Origin: Reticulitermes lucifugus
Taxonomy: Eukaryota > Arthropoda > Insecta > Blattodea > Rhinotermitidae
DNA length: 33,221 bases
Assembly (NCBI GenBank): GCA_026260175.1
Contig: JAKCWW010000466.1
Coordinates: 39,111 to 72,331 of the forward strand
Direction: 5' to 3'
Position 1 is the stretch's first letter. Each line of letters opens with the position of its first letter. Both the position numbers and the translations under genes were made by a program. A model generated the notes under the pieces. That model saw only the letters and a list, made by a program, of their open reading frames with translations. It made no database searches and was not told the origin of the DNA. Below, one piece after another: positions 1 to 9,896 of the stretch.

Positions 1-63
1 ATAAGCCTCAAGGCTGCGGTGCGTCCGTAGCATCAGCTGCGGGGCCCTTCACCACAAAAAAAA
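1..63 (+). mobile_element. 3' end of SINE family B, cut by window start
   Basis: The first bases match, in the opposite orientation, the 3' part of the complete SINE at 29024-29325. Shared blocks include CTGCGGTGC, TCCGTAGC and TGCGGGGCCC, followed in both copies by an A-rich tail (here A8 at about 56-63). The 5' tRNA-like head of this copy lies outside the window. The match is read directly from the sequence; assignment as a SINE rests on the tRNA-like head seen in the complete copy. Confidence 0.8.
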
Positions 64-629
64 GGTCTGTGTCCGCAAGACGTGAAGCAGAAAATTTTGG
101 AAATAAAATATTTTAATAGCACGAATTACACGCACTAGAACAAGAGAGCTTGACCACCGTGCCATGTACGATCATGTCTCACCTGTCCAAAACGGATCGA
201 AACTTAACCTACTCGTCTTACGCAACTAATATTCCAATTAGGTATCTCTAAAACAAACATTAGCAACTACAAACGTTAGCAACCTATTGTTCTAAGTATT
301 TTATAAATTGATCATAATCAACGCTAGCAATTTTTCATGCATCTCTAATACACTGACTTTTGTTTCAATTGTAGAAAAAACGTTATCCAAAATTCTTCTA
401 CCTCTAATCTCTCGAATGGCCTTGCAATAGTATAATGAACACCAGCCGAATTTCCTCTTATCTCTTATGTAGTGTTTGCTGCTGTGATTGTACAATAAAT
501 TTTAGCCACATTCACTCTGGCTCTAAGTTCCTCTTGATGTTATTTCACACTGACGGGGAGACCGCTTGACTGAGTGCTAACATTCCCACACTTAAGTAAC
601 TTTACTGCTTAAATCAACAAATTATATTA
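64..629. other. Non-coding stretch, nothing recognised
   Basis: AT-rich sequence with stops in all frames at short intervals. The only open segment (301-495, minus, 64 codons) has no recognisable motif or exon border. I see no RNA gene or repeat structure. Confidence 0.5.
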
Positions 630-641
630 ATATGAAATTCA

Positions 642-910
642 GACGATCCCGGTGGCCGTGCAATCTAAGGCGTATGTCTTTGGCCGCTTGATTTCTGGGA
701 TCTCGGATTCGAATCCCTCTTAGGGCAAGGATGGTTGTCTCTTGTGTTTGTTTTGTGTTATGTAGGTAGAGGCCCCTGTAACGAGCTGACCACTCGTTCA
801 GAGGAGTCCTACCGGATGTGTGTGTCCGACTATGTGTGATCTAGGAATCCCAACAACGAGGCGGCCTACGCCCGATTTGGGCTCTCGAGCCACAGAAGAA
901 GAAGAAGAAG
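642..910 (+). mobile_element. tRNA-derived SINE, family A, copy 1
   Basis: The head resembles a tRNA promoter: a CTAAGGCG block near 665-672 and a B-box-like GATTCGAATCC at 706-716. The body contains GGTAGAGGC, CACTCGT, AGAGGAGTCCTACCG and TCTCGAGCCA blocks, also found in order in the copy at 22137-22396. The element ends in a (GAA)n tail (about 893-910). It is flanked by ATATGAAAT on both sides (630-638 and 911-919), a probable 9-bp target-site duplication. SINEs are non-coding and depend on a LINE for mobilisation. The partner may be the LINE whose tail lies immediately downstream, but that is inference. Confidence 0.88.
893..910 (+). repeat. (GAA)n tail of SINE copy 1
   Basis: Six consecutive GAA/AGA units close the SINE, directly before the second copy of the target-site duplication. 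The tail differs from the AT-rich tail of the copy at 22137-22396, so family A copies seem to end in varied simple repeats. Confidence 0.85.
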
Positions 911-930
911 ATATGAAATACATGCAGTGC

Positions 931-1175
931 TTACGTGGGAAAACCTAAAGGAAAGAGACGACTTTGAAGACACAGGCACAGATAGGAAGATAAGATTGTA
1001 ATGGGTGTTAATGAAGTAGAATGGGAGTGCGTACATTGGATTAATCTGGCTCAGGATAAGGACAACTGGCGGGCTGTTGTGAATAGGGCAATGGACCTTC
1101 GTGTTCCATAAAATGTGAGGATTTTTTTACTAGCTGAGGAATTCTTAAATTCTTGAGAAGAACTTTTTTCATACA
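931..1175 (+). mobile_element. LINE 3' tail fragment, copy 1 (C-terminus of pol ORF and 3' UTR)
   Basis: Decayed 3' end of a non-LTR retrotransposon. One frame reads through GKPKGKR at about 938-958 and, after frame damage, WINLAQDKDNWRAVVNRAM ending DLRVP-stop near 1109. This pattern (Gly-Lys-Pro-x-Gly-Lys-Arg, then W-I-x-L-A-Q-D-x-D, then L-R-V-P-stop) is one I recognise as the C-terminal tail of insect LINE polyproteins. The following bases, including CTAGCTGAGGA, match the 3' UTR of the copies at 15085-15400 and 31535-31690. The upstream RT domain is missing, as expected for a 5'-truncated insertion. The LINE clade cannot be fixed by eye. Confidence 0.75.
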
Positions 1176-2509
1176 GATTTAGTTATTCAGTCAATATTGA
1201 ACGGCAGTCACGTTGTAGGTAATTCTTTTCAGAGGTTGCAACGACGGACGCAATTTTAGCATTCTTTTAAATACTTAGTGCAAAGCATTGCAGTACAGCT
1301 TTACGATCGTTGGTCTAACCTTTGGAGCTGAAGGTTGTGTAGACCTGAGCGTGTTTGTACATTCATATGCACCTAGCAGCTAAAATGACAGCGTGATTGT
1401 ACCATGCAGAGAAAAAAGTATTCGAAGCAAAATTTATGAAAGTTTAATTCAGCACACACGACATGTAACTCATTCGTGCGCATGTAAATGCATGTTGACG
1501 TTGGGCAAAACGTTTAAAAGACAACCCTTTGGCAGAGAAAAGCAAAGAGAAAACTGTGTTTCATTTTGATTTCCCTTTCTTTATAAATGATTAACAAAGA
1601 TTCCTGTGTCTTTTTCTGCATTTAGACATAGAGATGACAGGTTACTTTCCTACATCCCTGCAAAACAGTTTGAAATATTTATACCGTGAAATAGAGTTTA
1701 CGATGTTATATTGGAGGAGTGGGCTTATAAATTTATTCGCTCTGTACGTATGCTTGACTATAGATATAAGAAATATATGTAAAGCAGACCTCAACTGTTT
1801 ACAGGCTTTTCCCCACCACCCCTTTACGGAAGCCTGCTGAAACACCCCCATGATCTGTAGGTTAACAGCACTGCATATGACGTGTGAACTACTATTCCTC
1901 TGAATAAAACTGTTCCGCTAACCAAGATGCTTTAGTGTATACACATACACAGAACGTAGCTTTATGCAGGTTTAGGCAACTGTATGTGAATGTAACCTGC
2001 AAAGCTGTTTGTGAGATCTGAGTTTATCACAGTGGTGTCTGTGGAGACGACTGTCTTCCGGGATGTGACGACTTGTGTTCTGGTACAGAGTTCCTGAAAT
2101 TTGGAGGAATTTTAATATGATTTCACTAGTCTGATGCGGCGACTGCACTTATATCCGATACGTTGGTACCTGCCTACTAGACTTCATGTCACCACTTCGC
2201 AGATGACAGCAACATTGACAGTAGTCCTCCAACATTTTGGTGTCACAACCCCATCCTTACTATCACTGCGAGATAAAACAAAGGGCTGTGTTCCCCATCG
2301 GATACACTCGCTAGAGATTGAGACTGAAATGCACTTCAAATTGCTGGAACACATTCAAATCACAAAAACAAAAAATAAGTCCCGAAATTTTGGTGCCAAA
2401 TATGTTTCTGCTCTCTGCTATTATTCCTTCCCTCTGGTACCGGAATGCCCTTACATCAAAGTAATGCTTTAAAGCTATGGAACAAAATGCAAAATGTGAG
2501 TCCTCGTCA
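1176..2509. other. Non-coding stretch
   Basis: AT-rich DNA without recognisable genes. Open segments at 1634-1840 (+), 1642-1851 (-) and 2134-2472 (+, 112 codons) show no conserved motif, lack convincing exon borders and have ordinary background composition. I read them as chance openings. Confidence 0.5.
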
Positions 2510-3360
2510 TCACGAAGTCTGTTTTATGACTGGTTTATAACCTCGTCCAAAGCGAATTCTCTAGAGAGTGCGAGATAGTTCTTTCTCTTTCAATATTAAG
2601 CATCTTCTCTTTTCCTTAAGGTCATCCAGTAGATGCTTACGTCTTCTTCCTCGTCTTCCTGTCACGTGTATCATTCCCTGTATATTTCCTTCAATAACGT
2701 GTTTTAGAAAGCTGCTCCTACACAAGATGTGACCAATCCAGTTAACCTTTCTTCTATTTACTGTATGTAGGACACTCCTCTCCTCCTTGACTCCATGTAA
2801 TACTTAATTTCTCACTCGATGGAGCCGATCGATTTACTCCATCGTTCTCCAGCACCATATCAAAAAACGTTCCAGTTATTTCCGATCTACTTTCCGAACT
2901 TGCCAATTTTCAGCACCATGCAAAGCCATGCTCCAAATGTAGCACTTTACTAGTTTTTTTCCTTAAATTAAGTCAAATTTGCTGGTGAAAAGAGTCTCTT
3001 ACTTTTTGAGCTCTGCTTTTGCCACGGCAATCCTGGATTTAATTTCACGTGTACAAATTGCATAATTTGTTATCATGCAACCTAAATAGTTGAAATATTC
3101 CACATTCTCCAGTTGTTTTTGATCTAACATAATCTTTACTGGGGATGGTTTCTTGAGATTCTAATTACCTTAGTTTTTTTCACATTCATTTCCATCCCAT
3201 AGCATCTTCCAATTTCAATTAGTCTATCAATGTACAATGCCCTGTAGCACCGTTTCTTCCTTAGACAGTACCACAAGGTCATCTGCATATTTAACGTTGT
3301 ATATTACTTCTCCTCTTATTTGGAATAAATTTGACTAACACATATCAAATATAATACTGG
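2510..3360 (-). pseudogene. Degraded LINE reverse transcriptase, C-terminal half
   Basis: Minus-strand remnant of a non-LTR retrotransposon polymerase. The catalytic RT box reads VKYADDLVVL at about 3265-3295, with the two aspartates of the A/T-x-D-D signature intact. Further downstream on the minus strand, and after at least one frameshift, come RLIEIGRCYGMEMNVKKTK (about 3165-3230), a broken palm/thumb region, and near 2560-2660 RKHLLDDLKEKRRC and an FGRGYKPV block typical of the extreme C-terminus of such elements. Many stops and frame changes show it is dead. The N-terminal endonuclease and the first RT motifs are not visible to the right of 3360, consistent with 5' truncation or decay. 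Confidence 0.85.
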
Positions 3361-4080
3361 ATCAGTGGATGGGTGTTCCGTAAAAACAGAATCCAGATAA
3401 GAGAATTAACTTTCTCGAATATTTGGTGCACCGCCGCTATAGGATATACTAATAGTAAAAGCTACACAGTAGGCTCTTGTCAAACTATTGCATTTCTTAG
3501 ATCACTCATAATAACGTACAAGGATACAGAATGTAAATTGAAAAAAAGAACAAAGTTTGTGACGGCAATTTAAATACAATAGACATAAGTGTAATTTTAA
3601 CGTGTTTGTCGGTTTGTCCTTTGTATCTGCAGGTCAAGTCGCCCAGTCAGCCTCCACCCGTATTTACTCAAATTGTGATTGAAGGAATTACATATCGGTT
3701 GTGTAATATAGAACGAGGTTAGATATTCTTAACGAATTTCATTTATAAAATGAATTCCGTTGAATTTTTATGATAGTTCACAACTTCTCCTCTCTCTTAT
3801 GCCGTTGTCGCATATTTCGCTAGTTTTCACACACACACAAACACACACACAATCTGAAAACAAAACTCGGATCACAGCTCATTGTTAATCATTTTAAGAG
3901 CCCTATCAGCAGTGCAGCCATGTTATAATATTATCACTACATTCAAAAGACAATAAAACAAGCTAGGCACAAGCGTGGGAATTCTGGAATTCTTTATGTC
4001 TGCCATATTTTTCATTGCTACCAAGTTACTTTAAGGTAAAATAAAGTGTTCTTCGGTGTTTTAGTTTCCACGACAGTATA
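3361..4080. other. Non-coding stretch
   Basis: AT-rich, no recognisable gene. It contains the CA microsatellite at 3828-3852. The 66-codon opening at 3373-3573 borders the LINE remnant and has no recognisable content. Confidence 0.5.
3828..3852. repeat. (CA)n microsatellite, interrupted
   Basis: Runs of CA broken once by an extra A pair (ACACAAACACAC). Confidence 0.9.
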
Positions 4081-4136
4081 CAATAAACTTACCGTTTTCT
4101 GTTGCGTGACGCCGTTTAGTCTCATACAAATTTACT

Positions 4137-4170
4137 GACGTTTCGAAAAATGTACCACTTGTATCTTCAG
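4137..4170 (-). ncRNA. Hammerhead-like motif, degenerate
   Basis: On the minus strand the order is CTGAAGA (complement of 4164-4170), an extra T, a poor hairpin with a GTA loop and a C/U mismatch, then GAA, the palindrome ACGT and C. That is the arrangement CUGANGA / helix II / GAA / short palindromic helix III / H17 of a hammerhead core. Helix II is weak, so this copy is probably inactive. Its support comes mainly from sharing the layout, including the extra U after CUGANGA, with the motifs at 17963-18043 and 25204-25237. Confidence 0.35.
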
Positions 4171-7100
4171 GGTGTAAGAGAGTATATGGCGCCACATTCT
4201 AGAAGACAGTAATAGGCTTCGAAATGGAGGTTTTACGTGTTAACTTTTGTTAGTATAAAATCCTTCACAAAGACCCTACTTTAAACATATTTCTAAGAGA
4301 AATGAAGAAGGTATCACGGCCGTGCATGGCACTCCCATCTCGAAAATTCCCATCATATCTAGTTCTTATGGTTCAAGGTTTGAATTTAAAAATTTCGGCA
4401 CGATGATAGCCTCCAACTACCTTAATTTTCAGAGCGTTTTGTGGAAATCAGCCAAATCTAAGAAGTGATATAAATGATAAAAAGTAGAAGTAAATGAATA
4501 CAGGCACGATTCTGCTCATTGTCCAGAGCTCTAAGTTATGTCGGAAATTCGATTACGCGTATGGCGCAGCAAATAACTCGATTAAAAGCTTTCTTCATGT
4601 CTCTTTAAAGCGCCTAGAGTAGCGGCACCTTCTCTGACAAACTTGTAACGCTTACAGTCTGAAATAACATCGGCAGGGCTCCTGGACGAACAACACGATT
4701 TCAGTCATAGCTAGTGTTATTTTAATGGTACATATTTAGTTCTCCAAGCTTTAAAAGGGTTTCAGAACACACAAAAACGAAGACTGAGTATAGGAATGTG
4801 TCTAAAAGCAAAATATTCCTTAAACGTCCCAGAAAGTAGAGTCAAACCCCGTAATGGCGCCACTGTTTCTTCACCGCAGTTCGTGACCGTAATCGAGGGT
4901 GGCGGCAAGCTGTACTCCTATACAATGGACAGTTTCTTTTTACAGACCGTCGAGCGTGCGAAGTGAGAGTGGCGATACAGTGGAGGGGCATCACAGCGTT
5001 GTTTTAAGGCATTTAATGTGTAATAATACGTGCTTCAAAAATCTAAACGACAAGTGCGTTTTGTCTATATAATGTAACTGAGCAGATTTTCACAAAAATA
5101 CATGATCGACAACTTACCCTAAAGCATTCCTACTCCAAATTTCCTGAAAATCTGACAAATATTTTAGCAGCTGATACTAGGTTACACACACACAAACAGA
5201 CAGAAGGATATGGTCTCCACATAAGGTTTCTTTTTGTACTTAGTAAAAATGCCTAATAATTTAGGACGATCAAATCAAGGGCGATGAGATATGAGACATG
5301 AGAATTGCTTACAGAAATTTAGTGTAAGACCTCAATGGGAGAACTTTTCTTGTCGCAGTTGAGATTATAATAGGAAAATTTGTTTAAATGAACAATGTGT
5401 AATGTAACGGACGGGGTTTAACGGGCGAAGGATTGAACCCAATAGAGCGATTTCTGTGAGAATGGTAATGAGGCCCCGAATTACATAAACTCAGATACTT
5501 TCGCGACCACATCTTTGGTTATTAAATTTTCAAGACAAAATTGCACTGTGGAATTAAATGTGTAATATGTGTGTTACTAGACCGTGGATATGTTTTCGAT
5601 ACACTCTGTGTTGTTTCTTAACTGCATTCAACATCTAGATTCTAAATAATTTCAACCTCATCCCACTTGTTTCTTTCACACCGCTGTCTGTAATTTCTAG
5701 AATCAAATTTCCATGGCAAATGTGAACACGGGGAAAGAACTGCTCAGACTGCGCTTGTCTTTATATTTTCAATTAATTTCTTATTAAGTTACTTCCTAAG
5801 CTTTATTTCGCTAAACTTATTAGGAATTGTAATTAATCATTTTTAACTTTACACAAGTCTGAAGCCTTTCTTAAAAAAACTTCCATCTCTTACTGTTAAT
5901 TGCTTTGGACGTAAAATATTCTAGAATATGGAAAGTCAAATTGCTGGTCGCAAGTGATTTTCCGTGCTGTCATGTACAGAACATTGCAAGTCGTATGGAA
6001 CCCTTGTTCCACCTCATTACACGTGTTTGTTTGAAACAATCATTTGGGATGGTAATGAAAGGAGGGGTGGCGTGGTAATGCTGAATGGAAAAAGTGTGTT
6101 CTTGTCAGCTTGACTTACAACAATCTGGAATTGTTACAGCGGCATAAGAGACAGGCCTATGAGTAGTACTATTAACATGTTGAAGGGAGAAATTTGACTG
6201 AACTTCTACATAAAGGAGCGTATAATAAATTGCAAGACCAATTATTAGTTTGTACCTACTGCACATAATTAAAGAGTTCTGCACCTCTATGTATCTATAT
6301 AAACACACTGCAATTTCAAGAAAATGTAATTATCACTTTTTTTTCGGCATGTAAAATTTTTGCAGCGATGCAAGGAATGCACAATTCTAAAATTATTCAG
6401 ACTGGAATTCTGAGGTCTACGAAAATGGTGACAATACTACTTCGAATATTAATTCCAGTCAGTCACCGATTAATGTACAAATAATGAAGTGCATCAGAAA
6501 CAATAAACTTCATATCTCAGTGCCGTCATTCTAAACATGTGCTTGCTTCGTTATCGTACTGAAAAAGATAAAAACAAAATTTAATTTTAAAACAATATTT
6601 CTCCTGCCGTATGTCAGATACATGCAGCGTGAAAAGTGCTGCGTTTGCCTTTTCATAAAAGTAACGCATATAGAAAAGGTGTAATTTGGAATGGCGCAAG
6701 GATTACTAAAGCATGGTGTTTAGCCTCACGCACATTACACTTTAATTGCTTGGTGTCAAGTGTACAGAATCGGTCCTGGAGCCGCCTGAGTGCGGCATTC
6801 TATTGTATTCAGTATATAACAACATGGCACTAAGACTAAGATGGATGATCCCAGACCGTAGGTAAAAAAGAAGTATGGTACAGGAAATTTAAACCTTTTC
6901 TGAATGTTCAACTATCGGACATCAAAATGCTTACAGCACTCTAAAGAAGTTCCATCATGATAAGACGTATTCTGTAATGTGAACACATTAAAGGCACGTC
7001 TTGCTCCCTTCCAGGTTCATCTACTTGTAAACCAAGCGGAATATAGTATTCATTCTGCCCACTTGTCTCGTAACACGTTTCGTAATTCCTAAGCCATTAC

Positions 7101-7843
7101 AGAAACTCCACCCTCTCACGGGAGTGGAAAAATGAAAGAATAACTTCAACTTTTGTAAATAATATAAGCCACACAGTTTTCTATAAATTCTTCAACCCTT
7201 GCTTTGCCGATAGTTGAAATTAAAGGCAAATAAATAAACATATATAAATTGGTTTTCTGTTTCTGTCCCACAGTATTCATTAGTAAAAATTCTGATAAAA
7301 GTGGATACAAACATACAATTTTGTCTGTAGGTCCGTTGCTTATGTAAATCGAAATAAAAACAAAGACTATCCTTCAGATAAAATGTGCTGATCAAATGGA
7401 AAGCTTTGCGCAGATTTCAGTCAGCTAGCACGTTTTTACTTTTAATCGTAACAAAGGAAGACTTTATCAAATGTTCCGTACCCTTCAAACGTTGGTACCA
7501 CTTCGGTCACGTAATTCACCACAGTCATCATGTTGGTGTCACCGATAGCAGAGAAATTAAATACGTTTTGAACTAACGTAAAAGCTACCATATCTGCACG
7601 CCATTCCAACTTTTCTCTTTCCAGTAGCTTTTTCACCTAATTGTATGCTTGTCTCCCCCACTACAATATATGTCTAGCCCAGCGTTACATTCTTGGCTTC
7701 AATACCGTAGGATATTTGGGAACATGTACGTATAAAGCGCAAATCTTTTTATAATGTGATATTCTCACTCTTGTGAGTGACATTCAGATAATACTGTCAT
7801 TTTATTTGCAAGCACTTGCTCCACTCACGTTCTCATTTTGCAG
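4171..7843. other. Long non-coding stretch
   Basis: About 3.7 kb with no supported gene. Openings of 63-67 codons at 6105-6308, 6636-6833, 7192-7395, 7385-7576 and 7442-7636 overlap one another on both strands and show no motif. At 5080-5205 a sequence ending in (CA)n and CAGACAGA resembles the dispersed repeat at 23190-23307. The region is probably intronic or intergenic. Confidence 0.5.
5080..5205 (+). repeat. Possible copy of GACA-tailed dispersed repeat
   Basis: Contains CAAATTTCCTGAAAATCTG followed some 50 bases later by ACACACACACAAACAGACAG. The order (AAATTTC-TGAAAATC, spacer, CA/GACA simple tail) is like the better copy at 23190-23307. The match is short and diverged. Confidence 0.35.
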
Positions 7844-7989
7844 CAATACGACTTGTATTACACGGCTCGCTGGATTCTCGCCGCTATCTTGTCAGGACGC
7901 CACAGGATGTCGCCCAGCTGACAGTGGTTACGGACAGCCACAACTATTGTACCTGCCGCTTTCCACGGAGGAAGGTTCTCAGCCTGTAA
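7844..7989 (+). CDS. Candidate terminal exon, unrecognised protein
   Basis: A good acceptor (TTCTCATTTTGCAG, ending 7843) precedes an open phase that reads from ATA at 7846 to TAA at 7987-7989, 47 codons. It includes HGSLDSRRYLVRTPQ and DVAQLTVVTDSHNYCTC. The segment is richer in G+C than its surroundings, and many third positions are C or G. Possible polyadenylation words AATAAA lie at about 8058 and 8157. No domain is recognised and no partner exon was found, so this may be chance. A second phase is also open here (7773-7994), which weakens the case. Confidence 0.25.
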
Positions 7990-9489
7990 TTTAGGATATG
8001 GGACCTAACTTCTAAAATTCACGCTCTCTTGCTTTCTTATTACTATTTCAAACCACAATAAATCATCCGTTCTGTACAAAATACAGGTCCTGTTACTTCA
8101 CGTGGTTTGATGAATTCAGTTATACTCGCTATTCTGCGTCTTTTTAAAAACGTACAATAAAATAAAGCATCTAAGGACGGTCGTTTCCGTCCTTCCGTCC
8201 GCCCGCCAGAGCACTTGTATCTGTCTGGAGTCCGCATATATCAACCTGACATGACAGACGGATTTCACAGACAGATCTGCGGCAGAGGTGCGAAGTTCTA
8301 AGGTTGGAGCGATACCAAAGCTGCTGCTGAGATCCGGCAACCCTGATACTGACAAAGGAAGTATGATTACATACATGACTCTGAAAGTCAGTCCCTCGTT
8401 AAAACACAGCAATGTGCATTGCATGAAAGCTGGGCCGATTTTATTGTACGAGAGATTTGTTGACGGCGCTCACACTCATTGTACTTCGACAGCGTTAGGC
8501 AAACATCATGCCTGACTTGTTTTATAATTCCGATTTACAAATACGCTTCTCAGGCTTGAGTGCAATACTGCAGGCGATGACTTCTGAATCTACGCCAATT
8601 CAACAGAGCTGGTTTGTTTCAGAACTTCAATGGGTTACAGTCAGATGGAACTACTGTTCTAACAACATTGTGCGCTTCAGTTCCATGTTTGAAATCAAGG
8701 AGAGTTACATTGTTCCCTTTGTTAATAATGCATCAGCTGAGCTCAGGCTGTTACTGTGTACAGTGTGTTTGGGAAATAAGTAGGCCTATAATTTTTCATT
8801 TAGTAACAGCTGAACTTTGCAAGCAAATTCCAGGGAAGGCATTATCCATAATTCTTTCATAAAGCCGTTGAAAATTGGAGGAGAGTTTTGACAATTCCCG
8901 TCTCCAATAGTGACTTACATAGAAAGCCCTTCAATTGACACCTTCTGATATTTCTGGCCCAAGAGCAATACCGTGAAACCACAATTTAAATGAATATTCA
9001 AGCCATGACTTTGAAACTTCTTACGAAAAGAGCGCGATAGCTCTTAAGTAAGACGTACGAGGCTGTAATGTCGATCAAATATCACTGAACACGTACATCA
9101 TAAATTTTAAAAGTCCTTCGGAGACACCTTATAGATGTTGTCGGCAAAGTATAATACTGCAATGCCGAATAAAGCATAGTCATCTCTGGATAGCTTCGTA
9201 ACGACATACTGTTTCTCGGGAATCACTGCCATCCGATATCAATATCGCCAAATATATGAATAACCAAGGCGTGTTTTACAAATCAAACCTGTGATTCTGT
9301 ACTGGGATACACAGTTTCAAGAATAATGTTTGGGATAAATAGATAATAAATTGAAAATTTCCATTATCTGGCGTATGACGCCGCGTCATATCTCACAAAA
9401 AAGGAAACCTCAACTACACAGCTGTGTGAATATAAAAACGTGCAGGATAATAAGCCTATCAAAATTATTCTCTCTGTTCCTTTTTACAG
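7990..9489. other. Non-coding stretch
   Basis: Several overlapping openings (8043-8237 -, 8116-8424 -, 8288-8515 +, 8508-8783 +, 8614-8862 +) lie in different phases on both strands of one locally GC-richer block (about 8170-8500). None carries a recognisable motif. The block includes a pyrimidine-rich CGTCCTTCCGTCCG tract near 8185-8205. The remainder is AT-rich background. Confidence 0.45.
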
Positions 9490-9618
9490 GTAGAAAAATT
9501 GGCCTCCGAAATTAAGCAAAATTTGGAAATTGAAGGTTTTTTTGACAAAGATATGGTAAAGCAAATATATAGATCAAGACGGAGGAAGTGCCAAGAGGTT
9601 AAAAAATGTATAATGTAA
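9490..9618 (+). CDS. Candidate exon, lysine/glutamate-rich peptide
   Basis: A strong acceptor (TCTGTTCCTTTTTACAG, ending 9489) is followed by a phase open for 42 codons to TAA at 9616-9618. It encodes VEKLASEIKQNLEIEGFFDK and then MVKQIYRSRRRKCQEVKK. The peptide looks like a charged helix with a basic patch (RSRRRK). No family is recognised. No donor is visible before the stop, so it would have to be a final exon or part of a dead gene. A related open stretch follows at 9741-9893. Confidence 0.3.
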   Translation, partial: VEKLASEIKQNLEIEGFFDKDMVKQIYRSRRRKCQEVKKCIM

Positions 9619-9740
9619 ATTCATAGTTTGTACTCTTTACCGAATATATTTACGGCAAACAAAATCACTAAAAATGAGATGGGCAAATTATGATGGAGAG
9701 ATGAGAAATGTATAAGATTTTTGTCGAGAACTTTGAATGA

Positions 9741-9893
9741 CATTTATTCCGGCGTAGATTTGAAAATGATAATACGTTGAATCTTAATGCGTGGAATGGA
9801 TTTATTTACCCGGAAGACGCACATATTGAAGACAGTAGTGAATATTCTGACTTAATAAATGGCATGGATTTTCTTCACTACCAGAGTGACTAT
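9741..9893 (+). other. Open segment with protein-like composition, no start
   Basis: Between TGA at 9738-9740 and TAG at 9894-9896 one phase stays open for 51 codons. It encodes an acidic, aromatic-rich peptide containing LNLNAWNGFIYPEDAHIEDS. After the TAG the same phase is open for about 45 more codons. It could be a remnant of the same locus as 9490-9618, a decayed transposon ORF, or chance. No exon borders are evident. Confidence 0.15.
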
Positions 9894-9896
9894 TAG

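Noticed and set aside
2134..2472. 112-codon plus-strand opening
   Set aside because: No motif, and it sits just beyond the 3' end of the minus-strand LINE remnant, possibly within its 3' UTR.
8043..8515. Overlapping openings on both strands in a GC-richer block
   Set aside because: Several phases open at once, no borders or motifs; best explained by composition.
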